Below are positions 1 to 8,316 of a DNA stretch of 64,000 nucleotides, piece after piece (positions within the stretch are counted from its first letter, which is position 1; the number at the start of each line of letters is the position of its first letter). Position numbers and translations under genes: made by a program. The stretch is taken from the NCBI GenBank assembly GCA_024233005.1, contig JACKQE010000007.1, positions 186,001 through 250,000 on the forward strand, written 5' to 3'. The DNA comes from Akkermansiaceae bacterium. GTDB lineage: Bacteria; Verrucomicrobiota; Verrucomicrobiia; Verrucomicrobiales; DEV007. The notes beneath the pieces are model-generated. The model worked only from the letters and a program-made list of their open reading frames with translations. It made no database searches and was not told the DNA's origin.

Positions 1-115
1 CAATGGGGGCGTGTCAGGAAATTTTTCTCTGGCCGCGTCCTCTGCTTGAGAGTAGAGGAGACCTCGGGCATTTTAGGCGCAGTTTCCCCACTTCCTGACG
101 ACCCAACAATCTTCA

Positions 116-1873
116 ATGGCGCCCGATTTGCATTCAGAAAACCGCATCGCGGGTGTATTGGTGCCCTTGTTTTCCCTGAGACGGGATGACGACCTCGGGA
201 TTGGCGATGTGACAGCCTTGGCTGAATTTATCGATTGGGCTTCCAGCGCCGGAGTGGGGTTCATCCAATTGCTGCCGGTCAATGAGACCGGTCCTGACAA
301 CAGTCCCTACAATGCGATCAGCGCGGTCGCCCTCGATCCCCTGACTCTCGACTGCTCCCCTGGCAAGTTGATTGATTTGGCTGAGGATACTTTTTGGGAA
401 GTTCTCGGACGTCAGAACATGAATCACCTGCGTCGCGGAGGCGTGAAATACGGCGAAGTGCGGCCCTTGAAGCTCGATCTGCTGTGGCGGGCCTACGTGA
501 GATTCCTGGAGGGTCATTACCAGAGAGGCACCGACCGGGATCTGGAGTTCCATCTTTTCTGCGAGGAGGAGCGTTCCTGGCTTGGCGATTACTGCCTGTT
601 CCGGATGCTGATGGACATGGAAGGCGGGAGCCAGCTCTGGACAGAATGGCCGGAAGAATACCGCAGTGTCGGAAAAGCGCGGGAGTATGTGAACCGACTG
701 CTCGACCTTGAGCCGGACCGGGCCGAGCGCCAGCTGGTCTTCTACGCCTATGTGCAATGGGTGGCCCGTGACCAGTGGCGCGCGGTGCGGAGTCATGCCG
801 AGGCCAAGGGAGTCAAGCTGATGGGCGACATTCCCTTTGGCGTCAGCACCTACAGCGCCGATGTTTTCGCCAACCCGGGGATCTTCGACCTGGACTGGTA
901 TGGCGGCGCTCCCCCGGAGCGATTGTTCAAAGATGACCCCTTCGTCCAAAAGTGGGGACAAAACTGGGGCATTCCTCTCTACCGGTGGGATGTCATGGAA
1001 GCAAACGGGTTTGCCTGGTGGCGTCAGCGGGTGCGCAAAGTGGCGGAGGTCTTTTCCCTCTTCCGCGTTGACCACGCCCTCGGATTCTACCGGATCTATG
1101 CATTCCCTTGGAACCCGGCCCGCAATGCGGAGTTTGCTCCGCTTGATGAGGACGAGGCCGCCACGCGGTGCGGAGGGCGGTTGCCGGGATTCAAACCCTG
1201 TCCGGATGACACGACGGAGCATTGCCTCTCCAACCGGGCCGATGGGGAGAAATACCTCGCGATGGTCAATGAAGCTGCCGGACCGGCTGCGGTCATCGCC
1301 GAAGATCTTGGGATGGTGCCCGAATATGTGCGTCCCAGCCTTGAGTCCCTTCGTATTGCAGGGATGAAGGTCCCTCAGTGGGAGTGGGATGACTATCACC
1401 GGATCACTCCGGGTTCCTCCTACCATGAGACCTCCTTTGCGACGTATGCGACCCACGACCACAGCCCGATGAAAGCCCAATGGCAGGAACAGCGTGCTCT
1501 CGCCTACGGTGCTCCTGAAGGCAGCGCGGAGCGCAACGAAGCCTGGAGGTTTCTCAACGGACTGTGCAGCTTCGCCGGCATCAACGCCTTTTCCGGTCCG
1601 GACGGTTCGTTTCCGGAATACACCGATGCCGTCCGCGAGGGCCTCTTGCGGGGACTGGCCCTCTCCAACTCCCGCTATGCAGGCATCATGATCACCGATT
1701 TGCTGGGGTTGACCGACCGTGTCAACGTGCCCGGGGTGCTCGCCGGCGAGAACTGGGTCTGGCGCCTCGACATGACCGTGAAGGACTTGACCCGCAATCC
1801 CCACTGGACCGCGATCGCCACCGGTCTGCGCAACATGCTCCACGAGACCGGCCGGTGCGCTGCCGGAAAGTGA
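116..1873 (+). CDS. malQ: 4-alpha-glucanotransferase (amylomaltase, GH77)
   Basis: Transfers alpha-1,4-glucan segments between maltodextrins in the cytoplasm, in glycogen or maltodextrin metabolism. The 585-residue product has the usual bacterial MalQ length and no signal peptide. It opens with the family pattern of a PLFSLR-like stretch followed by GIGD, then FIQLLPVNETG and SPYN. The three GH77 acidic sites are visible: Asp in FRVDHALGFY (about residue 318), Glu in AEDLGMVP (about 396) and Asp in THDHSP (about 448). The ATG at 116 directly precedes the conserved N-terminus, and I see no clear Shine-Dalgarno site. The mdh gene follows after 61 bp in the same direction. Family assignment is secure; the physiological substrate is inferred from the family. 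Confidence 0.95.
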   Translation: MAPDLHSENRIAGVLVPLFSLRRDDDLGIGDVTALAEFIDWASSAGVGFIQLLPVNETGPDNSPYNAISAVALDPLTLDCSPGKLIDLAEDTFWEVLGRQNMNHLRRGGVKYGEVRPLKLDLLWRAYVRFLEGHYQRGTDRDLEFHLFCEEERSWLGDYCLFRMLMDMEGGSQLWTEWPEEYRSVGKAREYVNRLLDLEPDRAERQLVFYAYVQWVARDQWRAVRSHAEAKGVKLMGDIPFGVSTYSADVFANPGIFDLDWYGGAPPERLFKDDPFVQKWGQNWGIPLYRWDVMEANGFAWWRQRVRKVAEVFSLFRVDHALGFYRIYAFPWNPARNAEFAPLDEDEAATRCGGRLPGFKPCPDDTTEHCLSNRADGEKYLAMVNEAAGPAAVIAEDLGMVPEYVRPSLESLRIAGMKVPQWEWDDYHRITPGSSYHETSFATYATHDHSPMKAQWQEQRALAYGAPEGSAERNEAWRFLNGLCSFAGINAFSGPDGSFPEYTDAVREGLLRGLALSNSRYAGIMITDLLGLTDRVNVPGVLAGENWVWRLDMTVKDLTRNPHWTAIATGLRNMLHETGRCAAGK

Positions 1874-1934
1874 AAGAGACCGCCCATTTATTCAAACCAA
1901 CATCACACCGAACCAGACCACATCCTTCCTTCCC

Positions 1935-2921
1935 ATGAGCAAGCCCATCACTGTCGCCATCACCGGAGCCGCCGGCCAGATCGGATATTCCCTTCTTTTT
2001 CGCATCGCCTCGGGAGCCATGTTCGGACCTAATCAAAAGGTCCGCCTGCAACTGATCGAAATCGAGCCCGGGATGAAAGCTCTCGCCGGGGTAGCGATGG
2101 AGCTCGACGACTGCGCCTTTCCGCTTTTGGATGGCATGGAGATCACTTCGGATCTCAAGACTGGGTTCAGCGGGGTGAACTGGGCGCTCCTCGTCGGCAG
2201 TGTGCCCCGCAAAGCCGGTATGGAGAGAAAAGATCTGCTCAGCATCAATGGGAAAATCTTCACTTCTCAGGGGCAGGCCATCGCCGCCAATGCCGCGTCC
2301 GATGTGCGCACTTTGGTGGTCGGCAACCCCTGCAATACAAATTGTCTTATTGCCATGAACAATGCCCGGGAAGTGTCGGCGGACCGGTGGTTTGCCATGA
2401 CCCGGCTCGATGAGAACCGCGCCAAGTCGCAACTCGCCGCCAAGGCCGGGGTCCACGTCAGTGCCGTGACCAAGGTGGCGATCTGGGGCAATCACTCGGC
2501 CACGCAGTATCCGGATTTTACGCATGCGCAGATCGCCGGACGGCCCGCCACCGAAGCCATCACCGACCTTGATTGGCTGCAGGGGGATTTCATCAAAACC
2601 GTGCAGCAGCGTGGCGCCGCGATCATCGAAGCCCGCGGCCTGTCTTCTGCCGCTTCGGCGGCCAATGCGGTGGTCGACACCGTCGTTAGTCTCACCACCC
2701 CGACCCCCGCGGGAGACTGGAACAGCGTCGCAGTTTGTTCCGATGGCAGTTACGGGTGCGCCGAAGGCCTCATCACCTCCTTCCCGATCCGTTCCAACGG
2801 GAGCCAGTGGGAGATCGTGCAGGGGCTTGAGGTGGATGCTTTTTCCCGTGCCAAGATCGATGCCACCATTGGTGAACTGAATGAGGAACGTGCCGCGGTG
2901 ACCGATTTGCTCCCTTCCTGA
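1935..2921 (+). CDS. mdh: Malate dehydrogenase
   Basis: Oxidises malate to oxaloacetate with NAD in the TCA cycle, in the cytoplasm. The 328-residue protein begins with a Rossmann nucleotide-binding stretch, ITGAAGQIGYSLLFR. It has the long-loop arrangement of the cytosolic-type malate dehydrogenases (TIGR01759 kind). Substrate-binding Arg157 lies in TRLDENR and catalytic His187 in WGNHSA. Length fits the family. It lies 61 bp after malQ and could be co-transcribed, although the two have no obligatory metabolic link. Nothing in the sequence looks damaged. Confidence 0.96.
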   Translation: MSKPITVAITGAAGQIGYSLLFRIASGAMFGPNQKVRLQLIEIEPGMKALAGVAMELDDCAFPLLDGMEITSDLKTGFSGVNWALLVGSVPRKAGMERKDLLSINGKIFTSQGQAIAANAASDVRTLVVGNPCNTNCLIAMNNAREVSADRWFAMTRLDENRAKSQLAAKAGVHVSAVTKVAIWGNHSATQYPDFTHAQIAGRPATEAITDLDWLQGDFIKTVQQRGAAIIEARGLSSAASAANAVVDTVVSLTTPTPAGDWNSVAVCSDGSYGCAEGLITSFPIRSNGSQWEIVQGLEVDAFSRAKIDATIGELNEERAAVTDLLPS

Positions 2922-3008
2922 CTGAAGGGGGGCGTTCCCGGCAGAGGGGACGAAACTTTTCTGCTGGAGGAGGGTTCTATGTTTTGTGGACAACCCCGTG
3001 ATCCTGCC

Positions 3009-3824
3009 ATGAATGCCAAGTCTTTGTTACTGTTTGGAATGTGCGCCGTCTTGTCCTCCGGAGGATTTGCGGTAGCCCAGGACGGCGGGACTGTTGCCCC
3101 GGAGGCGCCCTCACCGGCGGCCGATGGCGGAAGCGGCAAAAAGGCGAAGGCGGACCGCGACCAAGGATCGACCGGAGCTGGGCCTTTGGAGTCCATGTCT
3201 CCCGAGGAAAAGGCCGCGTTGCGCAAAGCGTTTGAAAAGGTCTGGGCGGATCCCGAAGTGGTGCAGGCTCGTCATGAGATCAGCCGGGCGACGGAAGCCT
3301 ACCAGAAAGCACTGCACGAAGCCCTTTCCCAGGTGGATCCCAAGCTTGCGGCAACCGTGGAGCGCATGCGCAAAGCGAATCCTGATGGGCTCCGCGAGCG
3401 GTTTCGGGGAAAAAACCCGGACCTGGGTGGTCCTCCGCCTGGAAGCCCGGGGAGTCCTGGCCTCCCGGGAGGCCGGCCCGGACTCCGGGGTGGTCTGGAC
3501 ATGCTGACGACTCCGGGATTCCTCGGAAAGTTGGAGGAACCCCAACGGAAATTGTTTCTCGAGACCAGTGAGAAGGCCCGCAAAGATCCAAGGGTCGAGA
3601 AGGTGATTGGGAAATTGCAAAAAACCCGGGAATCCGAGGATAGTCTCCGAGAAGAACGCATCAAGATTTATAAGGAACTTCGTCGTTCCTATTACGACGT
3701 GATGATGGAGCTGGAGCCGGGACTCAAGGCCTTTGTTCCTCCCACTGTTATGGATCCCCCCAAACCGCCGGACAAACCCGGAGACAAAGGCGCGCCTGGC
3801 CCAGGCTCACCAATCAAGCCCTAA
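3009..3824 (+). CDS. Small secreted protein with Pro/Gly-rich segments, unknown function
   Basis: I do not recognise a family. The 271-residue product starts with a signal peptide (MNAKSLLLFGMCAVL... ending near AVAQDGG). I chose the ATG at 3009 because it gives a clean Lys-then-hydrophobic signal; an in-frame ATG at 2979 would add ten residues before it. After the signal come a Lys/Asp-rich stretch, an alpha-helical charged region, a short collagen-like Gly-Pro segment (about residues 140-160), a second charged helical region and a Pro/Gly/Lys tail. It is probably periplasmic or surface-exposed and partly disordered. The next gene starts 25 bp downstream and is also secreted. Confidence 0.7.
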   Translation: MNAKSLLLFGMCAVLSSGGFAVAQDGGTVAPEAPSPAADGGSGKKAKADRDQGSTGAGPLESMSPEEKAALRKAFEKVWADPEVVQARHEISRATEAYQKALHEALSQVDPKLAATVERMRKANPDGLRERFRGKNPDLGGPPPGSPGSPGLPGGRPGLRGGLDMLTTPGFLGKLEEPQRKLFLETSEKARKDPRVEKVIGKLQKTRESEDSLREERIKIYKELRRSYYDVMMELEPGLKAFVPPTVMDPPKPPDKPGDKGAPGPGSPIKP

Positions 3825-3849
3825 GACTTTCGGCCCTCGGCCCTTCCCA

Positions 3850-4575
3850 ATGAAAAACTCAATCGCTTTCGTTCTTGGCGCCACCTTCGGACTGATGTCA
3901 GTCCTCTCCTTGCAGGCCCAGGACAAACTGCCGGAAACATGGCTCGCCACACCGGGCAAGCTCTTGTTGTCGGAAGACTTCGCCAAACCCGTGGAGGCTG
4001 CCATCATGGCAAAAGGAAAGCCGCCGACCAGCGGTTGGCGGCTTCGCCCGGGCCAATGGGAGTTTGTTGGGGGAGCCATGAAAGGCACGGAACTCAAGGC
4101 CGACAAACACGGAGCCGTGGCTCGTCTGCCCCTCGCCTTCACCAATGTGGTGGTGCAGTACGAAGTCAGGCTCGATGGGTGCCGCACGACCACCTTCAGT
4201 GTGAATGATGCCAAGGAGCACGTCTGCCGTGTTCTCATTACCCCCGCCGGATTTTCTGCCCAGAAAGATGACCATGACCATGACGGCCCTGACAAGGCTG
4301 AGGTATTCGGAAAAGCTGCGCTGAAGATTGCCCAGGGAGAGTGGAAAACGGTCACCGTGGAAATCGTTGGTGACGAAATGGTGGCCCGGATGGATGGCAA
4401 GGTCTTGAGTGGAGCCAATCCTTTGATCGCTTGTGAAAAGGCCAATTTTGGATTCACCGTGTCCGGAGAGGGCGCTTCGTTCCGTAACCTCCGGATTTGG
4501 GAAGCGACGGCGAATCCTGACTGGGCGAAACACAAAGCGGCTTTGTCGGCCGCTTCCGGGGCCCAGGCAAACTGA
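3850..4575 (+). CDS. Secreted DUF1080-like (3-keto-disaccharide hydrolase / concanavalin-fold) protein
   Basis: The 241-residue protein has a signal peptide (MKNSIAFVLGATFGLMSVLSLQAQ) and one beta-rich domain. The pattern GQWEFVGGAMKGTEL, then a VVVQYEVRLDG strand, then GEWKTVTVEIVGDEMVARMDG, and a closing FRNLRIWEA resembles the DUF1080/LamG-like concanavalin fold common in planctomycetes and verrucomicrobia. A His/Asp-rich loop (KDDHDHDGPD) is unusual and could bind metal. I chose the ATG at 3850 for its signal peptide; the longer open frame starting at 3733 overlaps the previous gene and is unlikely. Enzyme activity is not demonstrated by sequence, so a binding role is equally possible. 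Confidence 0.75.
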   Translation: MKNSIAFVLGATFGLMSVLSLQAQDKLPETWLATPGKLLLSEDFAKPVEAAIMAKGKPPTSGWRLRPGQWEFVGGAMKGTELKADKHGAVARLPLAFTNVVVQYEVRLDGCRTTTFSVNDAKEHVCRVLITPAGFSAQKDDHDHDGPDKAEVFGKAALKIAQGEWKTVTVEIVGDEMVARMDGKVLSGANPLIACEKANFGFTVSGEGASFRNLRIWEATANPDWAKHKAALSAASGAQAN

Positions 4576-4589
4576 GCCTTGCCAACGCT

Positions 4590-5336
4590 TTACCCGTCTT
4601 GGGTTTCCCCGCTATTGGCGGGCCGGGCGAGCCCCGGACTGAGCTGGTACCGCATTGCGGAGGAGGCGATCCGGTAGAGCAGTTCCAATCCGCGGGCTGG
4701 AGGGGTCTCGATCCAGTAAGGGGGCCTGACCAATTTGAGGGTGGGCGATTCATCATCAGGGGCGATTTCGGCCTCGAGATGTCCCCAGCCGGAGGGCAGC
4801 TCGCTGTCCCGTCGCACCACGCCCGGCCAAGTGACGAGGTAGAGCAGATTGACCGGAGCATAACGGATCAGACGGTGGAATTTGGTGCGTCCGGCCAAAG
4901 CCTTTTCGAGGCGAAGCAAATCCCGAACCGTTTTTTGATATCCCAGGTGCCGGATGCTGGAAGAGCGATCGGCATCAAACTCCGGAAAAAGTGTCCCTCC
5001 CTGCCGGAGGTCGGGATAGTGTCCCAGCAACAGATCCTCAAGGCGGTTCCGTCGCTGCTTGAGTTGTTTCAAGCGGATCCAGCCCTCCTGTTCAGCCGCG
5101 GCATCCTTCAGAAAATCCGCGCGGGACTGCTTGCATTCGAAAACGGCACTGGCTCCGATCTCGGGCTCACCGGGGCGGGGACGGTCAAGTCGGCATGCGG
5201 CGGCATCGGCTCGATAGGGGCTTGTGGGAATCCGGATTTCCATGCCCACCGCCCGGTAGCCCTGTTCTCGGGCCCACCGACAGGCGGCCAGTTTCAGCGC
5301 GCGATGGGCCGCACTTTCACCTCTGCTGGAACTCAC
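4590..5336 (-). CDS. PD-(D/E)XK-like nuclease-fold protein (MmcB-related)
   Basis: A 248-residue cytoplasmic protein. The N-terminal third matches the plan of the restriction-endonuclease-like fold: a first helix (AAHRALKLAACRWAREQG), Glu33 in GMEIRIP, Asp44 in YRADAA and the Glu67-Cys-Lys69 motif in AVFECKQSRADFLKD, giving D...ExK. The MmcB/DUF-type nuclease-like family is the closest I recall. The rest is charged and helical with no recognised domain. Translation apparently starts at a GTG; there is no ATG between it and the stop codon of the gene upstream, 60 bp away in the same reading frame. The DNA target and biological role are unknown. Confidence 0.65.
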   Translation of the reverse strand: MSSSRGESAAHRALKLAACRWAREQGYRAVGMEIRIPTSPYRADAAACRLDRPRPGEPEIGASAVFECKQSRADFLKDAAAEQEGWIRLKQLKQRRNRLEDLLLGHYPDLRQGGTLFPEFDADRSSSIRHLGYQKTVRDLLRLEKALAGRTKFHRLIRYAPVNLLYLVTWPGVVRRDSELPSGWGHLEAEIAPDDESPTLKLVRPPYWIETPPARGLELLYRIASSAMRYQLSPGLARPANSGETQDG

Positions 5337-5396
5337 GATGATCAGGGGCTGGCCGCCAAGCGGAAAGGATCCTCGCGTTTCTCCCGGGAGCCGACC

Positions 5397-6785
5397 TCAG
5401 GCCTCCCGCTTGCAAAGACCGTGGAGTTGTTCGTAGACATCCGGGGCGGTGATCGAAGTGCCTTCGGGAAGGGATGGGAAATTACCGATGAGAACTGGCC
5501 AGTTGTCTTTTCTTTCCGGGATGCAGCCGTGGGAACCTTTCACCAAGGAGGCATCCAAGGGAACCACGTCGAACAGTGTGCGCATGCCGAAAGCGCTTTT
5601 CAGTGCCTTGAAACCAAGCCGGAATTTGAGCCCGGATTTCTTGGCGGGATCGAAAAACAGTTCGCAAGGGTCGTACCCCGGCTTGCGGTGGATGTCGACG
5701 GTGCGGGCAAAATCGGGAGCCCTGCGGTCCTTTTCCCAATAATAATAAGTGAACCAGCTGCGGATGTTTGACACCGCGATGAGATCTCCGGAACGGGAAT
5801 GCTCCAGTCCGTGATAGCGACGCATGGAACCCTCGATGACGGTGGCGACACCGGTGGTTTCCTCCACGGTGCGGCGCACTTCGTTTTGGATCGAGGGATC
5901 GTTGACATAGATGTGGGCGATCTGGTGGTCGGCGATGGCAAAGGCTTTGCTCGCTCCCAGATCCAGCACATCGCGTCCCAGTTCGTCTTTGATGGCGAGC
6001 CAGCCTTTGGCGCGGAAAATCCGGTTCAGATGGATCGGATGGTCCACTTCGGTAATGCCATACTCCGAGAGCAAGGCGACCTGGACGCCGCGGTTTTCGT
6101 AAAAGCGGATCAGGTCTCCGACCACGGCGTCAATGCGGCCCAGATCGATCGAAATATAGGGGTCATTGGGACCGATCCTCTGGAGGTTGTAGTCCAGGTG
6201 AGGAAGGTAGACCAGGCTCAGGTCGGGGGAATACAGCTCCTCGACGGTTTTCGAGATCCGGGCAATCCAGTGGGAGGATTCAATGCCTGACATGGGCCCC
6301 CAAAAGGTTTGGAAAGGAAACGCTCCATGTTTTTTCCGGAGCGTTTTGCGGAGATCGAGGGGATTGGTGGCAATGTCGAAGACTTTCTTGCCATTGGCAC
6401 AATAGATTGGACGAGGGGTCACCGACCAGTCCGCCGACGAATACATATTGTTCCACCAGAACAACTTGGCGCAGGTGAATCCCGGCTTCTCCTCGCGGAG
6501 ATGTTCCCAGAGTTTGCGCCCTTGAACGAGATGGTTGGATTGCTTCCAAAAGCGGTGTTCGGCATAGTCCCGGTCATACCAACCATTGGCGACAATGCCG
6601 TGCGCGCTGGGCCGTTTTCCGGTGAGGTAGGTGGCTTGGGCGGTGGAGGTCACGGCGGGCAGCACCGGTTCCACATGCACCATCCGGTTCGGCCGGCGAC
6701 GGGCGAAATCCATCATGTTGGGCGTGTTTTCACCCAAATGGCGGGGGGTGAGGCCGACGACGTTAATGATGGCGGTTCGATTCAC
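5397..6785 (-). CDS. Type I phosphodiesterase / nucleotide pyrophosphatase family protein
   Basis: The 462-residue protein belongs to the alkaline-phosphatase-like metalloenzymes that cleave phosphodiester or pyrophosphate bonds. It starts with the family strand AIINVVGLTP. The probable nucleophilic Thr lies in VLPAVTSTAQATYLTGKRPSAHGIV, and metal-binding residues are in LVYLPHLDYNLQ, LLSEYGITEVDHPIH and the C-terminal His region. No signal peptide is visible, so it is probably cytoplasmic. A homologue of this type occurs in the ebo gene clusters, but no other ebo genes are present here. The nuclease-like gene follows 60 bp downstream in the same frame, suggesting an operon. Confidence 0.82.
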   Translation of the reverse strand: MNRTAIINVVGLTPRHLGENTPNMMDFARRRPNRMVHVEPVLPAVTSTAQATYLTGKRPSAHGIVANGWYDRDYAEHRFWKQSNHLVQGRKLWEHLREEKPGFTCAKLFWWNNMYSSADWSVTPRPIYCANGKKVFDIATNPLDLRKTLRKKHGAFPFQTFWGPMSGIESSHWIARISKTVEELYSPDLSLVYLPHLDYNLQRIGPNDPYISIDLGRIDAVVGDLIRFYENRGVQVALLSEYGITEVDHPIHLNRIFRAKGWLAIKDELGRDVLDLGASKAFAIADHQIAHIYVNDPSIQNEVRRTVEETTGVATVIEGSMRRYHGLEHSRSGDLIAVSNIRSWFTYYYWEKDRRAPDFARTVDIHRKPGYDPCELFFDPAKKSGLKFRLGFKALKSAFGMRTLFDVVPLDASLVKGSHGCIPERKDNWPVLIGNFPSLPEGTSITAPDVYEQLHGLCKREA

Positions 6786-7041
6786 GCTGTTGGAAAGAAA
6801 ATCAGAAAAGAGGAATAGTTAGGTGGAGGCGCAATCGCGTGCCAATCTACACTTCGTCCAAGAAGTTGGGAAAGGCTTTTTCGCCTCTTTTTCCACGATA
6901 TTTCCTGGGCTTGCCTCTGAAAGTGTCAATTCCGCAACCTTCTGCGGACGATGCGGTTCTGTGCTTCCTGATCGCCCGATTCAAGAGGGTTGGGAGAGAA
7001 TGACGCAATTCCTGCGCCAATCCCCTCATTCCGGGAATGGG

Positions 7042-7599
7042 TCAGCGGCGGAACCCGAGAAAAAGGCCGGCACCACTCACTGCTGTGGTGGGCAGGAAAC
7101 CTTTGCAGAAGGTGGCGAGGGACTCGGTTTGATGCGTCACCCATTCCGCGGCTGTGGCGGTGAAATCGCTGTCCGGGCCCCAAAAGGGCTCCATGATTCC
7201 GTAGTGGACCAGCAAGGCAACGAGGACCCCGATCACGCAGGTCACGCTGATCACGGTTTTGACAAACCAGCGCAGCAGGATCCCCAAGGCCATGGCCAGA
7301 CCAAATCCCGCTCCGAGGCGTCCCACGGCTCCCGTCCAGGTATGGCCCGGCGCGGTTCCCGCCTGCAAGGGCGCCGCTGACCGCTGGGCCGGGACAATGG
7401 AGTCGTTCCGGGTGTTCCGTTCCGGATGTGAGGAGGCCGCCTCTTGGGGCGCTGAGCCGGGATCTTCCAATAGGGCCTGGTAATTGCTGGCCCCGACGCC
7501 CGCCAGACCCAGAAGAGCCGACAGGGAAAGGATTTTCCGTTTCCAAAAGGGCAGGCTGTGCCAGCGGGGGAGGAGTCCTTCGATAGGGGCGAGATTCAT
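7042..7599 (-). CDS. FUN14-like membrane protein
   Basis: The 185-residue product has a hydrophobic segment near residue 30 and two further membrane segments in the last 85 residues. The C-terminal part resembles FUN14 domains: Gly-rich helices (GAVGRLGAGFGLAMALGILLRW), a second helix ending near LLVHYG, and a closing FLPTTAVSGAGLFLGFRR. The central region is Pro/Ala/Ser-rich and likely disordered. I chose the ATG at 7599 (MNLAPIEG); the open frame continues upstream to 7773 but would overlap the opposite promoter. Bacterial FUN14 proteins have no firm function. It is divergent from the cytochrome P460-like gene, 179 bp away. Confidence 0.65.
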   Translation of the reverse strand: MNLAPIEGLLPRWHSLPFWKRKILSLSALLGLAGVGASNYQALLEDPGSAPQEAASSHPERNTRNDSIVPAQRSAAPLQAGTAPGHTWTGAVGRLGAGFGLAMALGILLRWFVKTVISVTCVIGVLVALLVHYGIMEPFWGPDSDFTATAAEWVTHQTESLATFCKGFLPTTAVSGAGLFLGFRR

Positions 7600-7778
7600 G
7601 AAAAGTAAGGTGCCCCGGAACTCACGATTTGCCAAGCGAGCGGAATCGAATCCAGGGCATCTGGCAGGATCCCTGGTGGAACCCGGGCGAATTTTGAGTA
7701 AAATAACTTTCATCCTCCCATCTTTCACGCTGTGCGTGCCTGGCCATGCTGGGGAGCAATGCGTTGCCGCCAAACGTT

Positions 7779-8312
7779 ATGCGACGACTTCTTTTCACTT
7801 TTCTCGCCTTGGGGTTCCCTTCCTGGGCCTCCGATCCATTGGAGATTACCAAAGACAATGTCCGGTCTTGTTATCGCACCTTCAGTCGTCTGACTGAGAA
7901 ACCGTGTTACGTGGCTCCTCTCACGGCCCTTTTGTGCCGCCCGCCCGACAAGGCAGTGCTCGATCGGGAACTCGCTCTGACCGGACCGCACACCCGGGTG
8001 GCGGTCCATTTCTATGCCAATCCATCCGCATTGGGTGCCATCGTTGCCAAGGTCAAGGTTTTCCCTCCCGGTTCTGTCATCGTGAAGGAAAAACTCAGTT
8101 CCCAAAAAACGGTGTCCGAGGTCGCGGGGATGATCAAACGTGAGGCAGGCTACGATCCCCGCAATGGCGACTGGGAATTCTTCTTCGACGCGGCAGACGG
8201 AACCTTCTCTACTGGAAAACTCACCAACTGCATCGAATGCCACCGCCGGGCCGATCGGGATCATGTCTACCGTCTCTGGGATCTGCCTGCGACCAAACGA
8301 GAGGTTCAGTGA
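7779..8312 (+). CDS. Cytochrome P460-like haem protein
   Basis: A 177-residue exported protein with a short signal peptide (MRRLLFTFLALGFPSWAS). Near the C-terminus Cys151-x-x-Cys154-His155 (CIECHR) is a c-type haem attachment site. The preceding strands (VAVHFYANPSAL, FPPGSVIVKEKL, GDWEFFFDAADGT) follow the cytochrome P460 fold, where the haem motif lies at the end. Known members oxidise hydroxylamine or act in nitric-oxide detoxification, but most are uncharacterised, so no substrate is claimed. I chose the ATG at 7779 over one at 7746 because it starts the signal peptide. Its stop codon abuts that of the converging next gene. Confidence 0.78.
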   Translation: MRRLLFTFLALGFPSWASDPLEITKDNVRSCYRTFSRLTEKPCYVAPLTALLCRPPDKAVLDRELALTGPHTRVAVHFYANPSALGAIVAKVKVFPPGSVIVKEKLSSQKTVSEVAGMIKREAGYDPRNGDWEFFFDAADGTFSTGKLTNCIECHRRADRDHVYRLWDLPATKREVQ

Positions 8313-8316
8313 TCAC
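8309..8316. other. Abutting convergent stop codons in a palindrome
   Basis: The palindrome GTGATCAC holds the TGA of the P460-like gene (8310-8312) and, on the other strand, the TGA of the enolase-superfamily gene (8313-8315). There is no intergenic space, so any transcript end must lie inside the opposite gene. Confidence 0.8.

Noticed and set aside
134..1843. Long minus-strand frame opposite malQ (569 codons).
   Set aside because: The plus strand carries all GH77 motifs; the opposite frame shows no recognisable domain.
6865..6948. Short hairpins (AGGC/GCCT with T runs; TCCGCA/TGCGGA) as terminators for the FUN14-like gene.
   Set aside because: The first has only 4 paired bases and the second is about 94 bp after the stop without a T run on the relevant strand.
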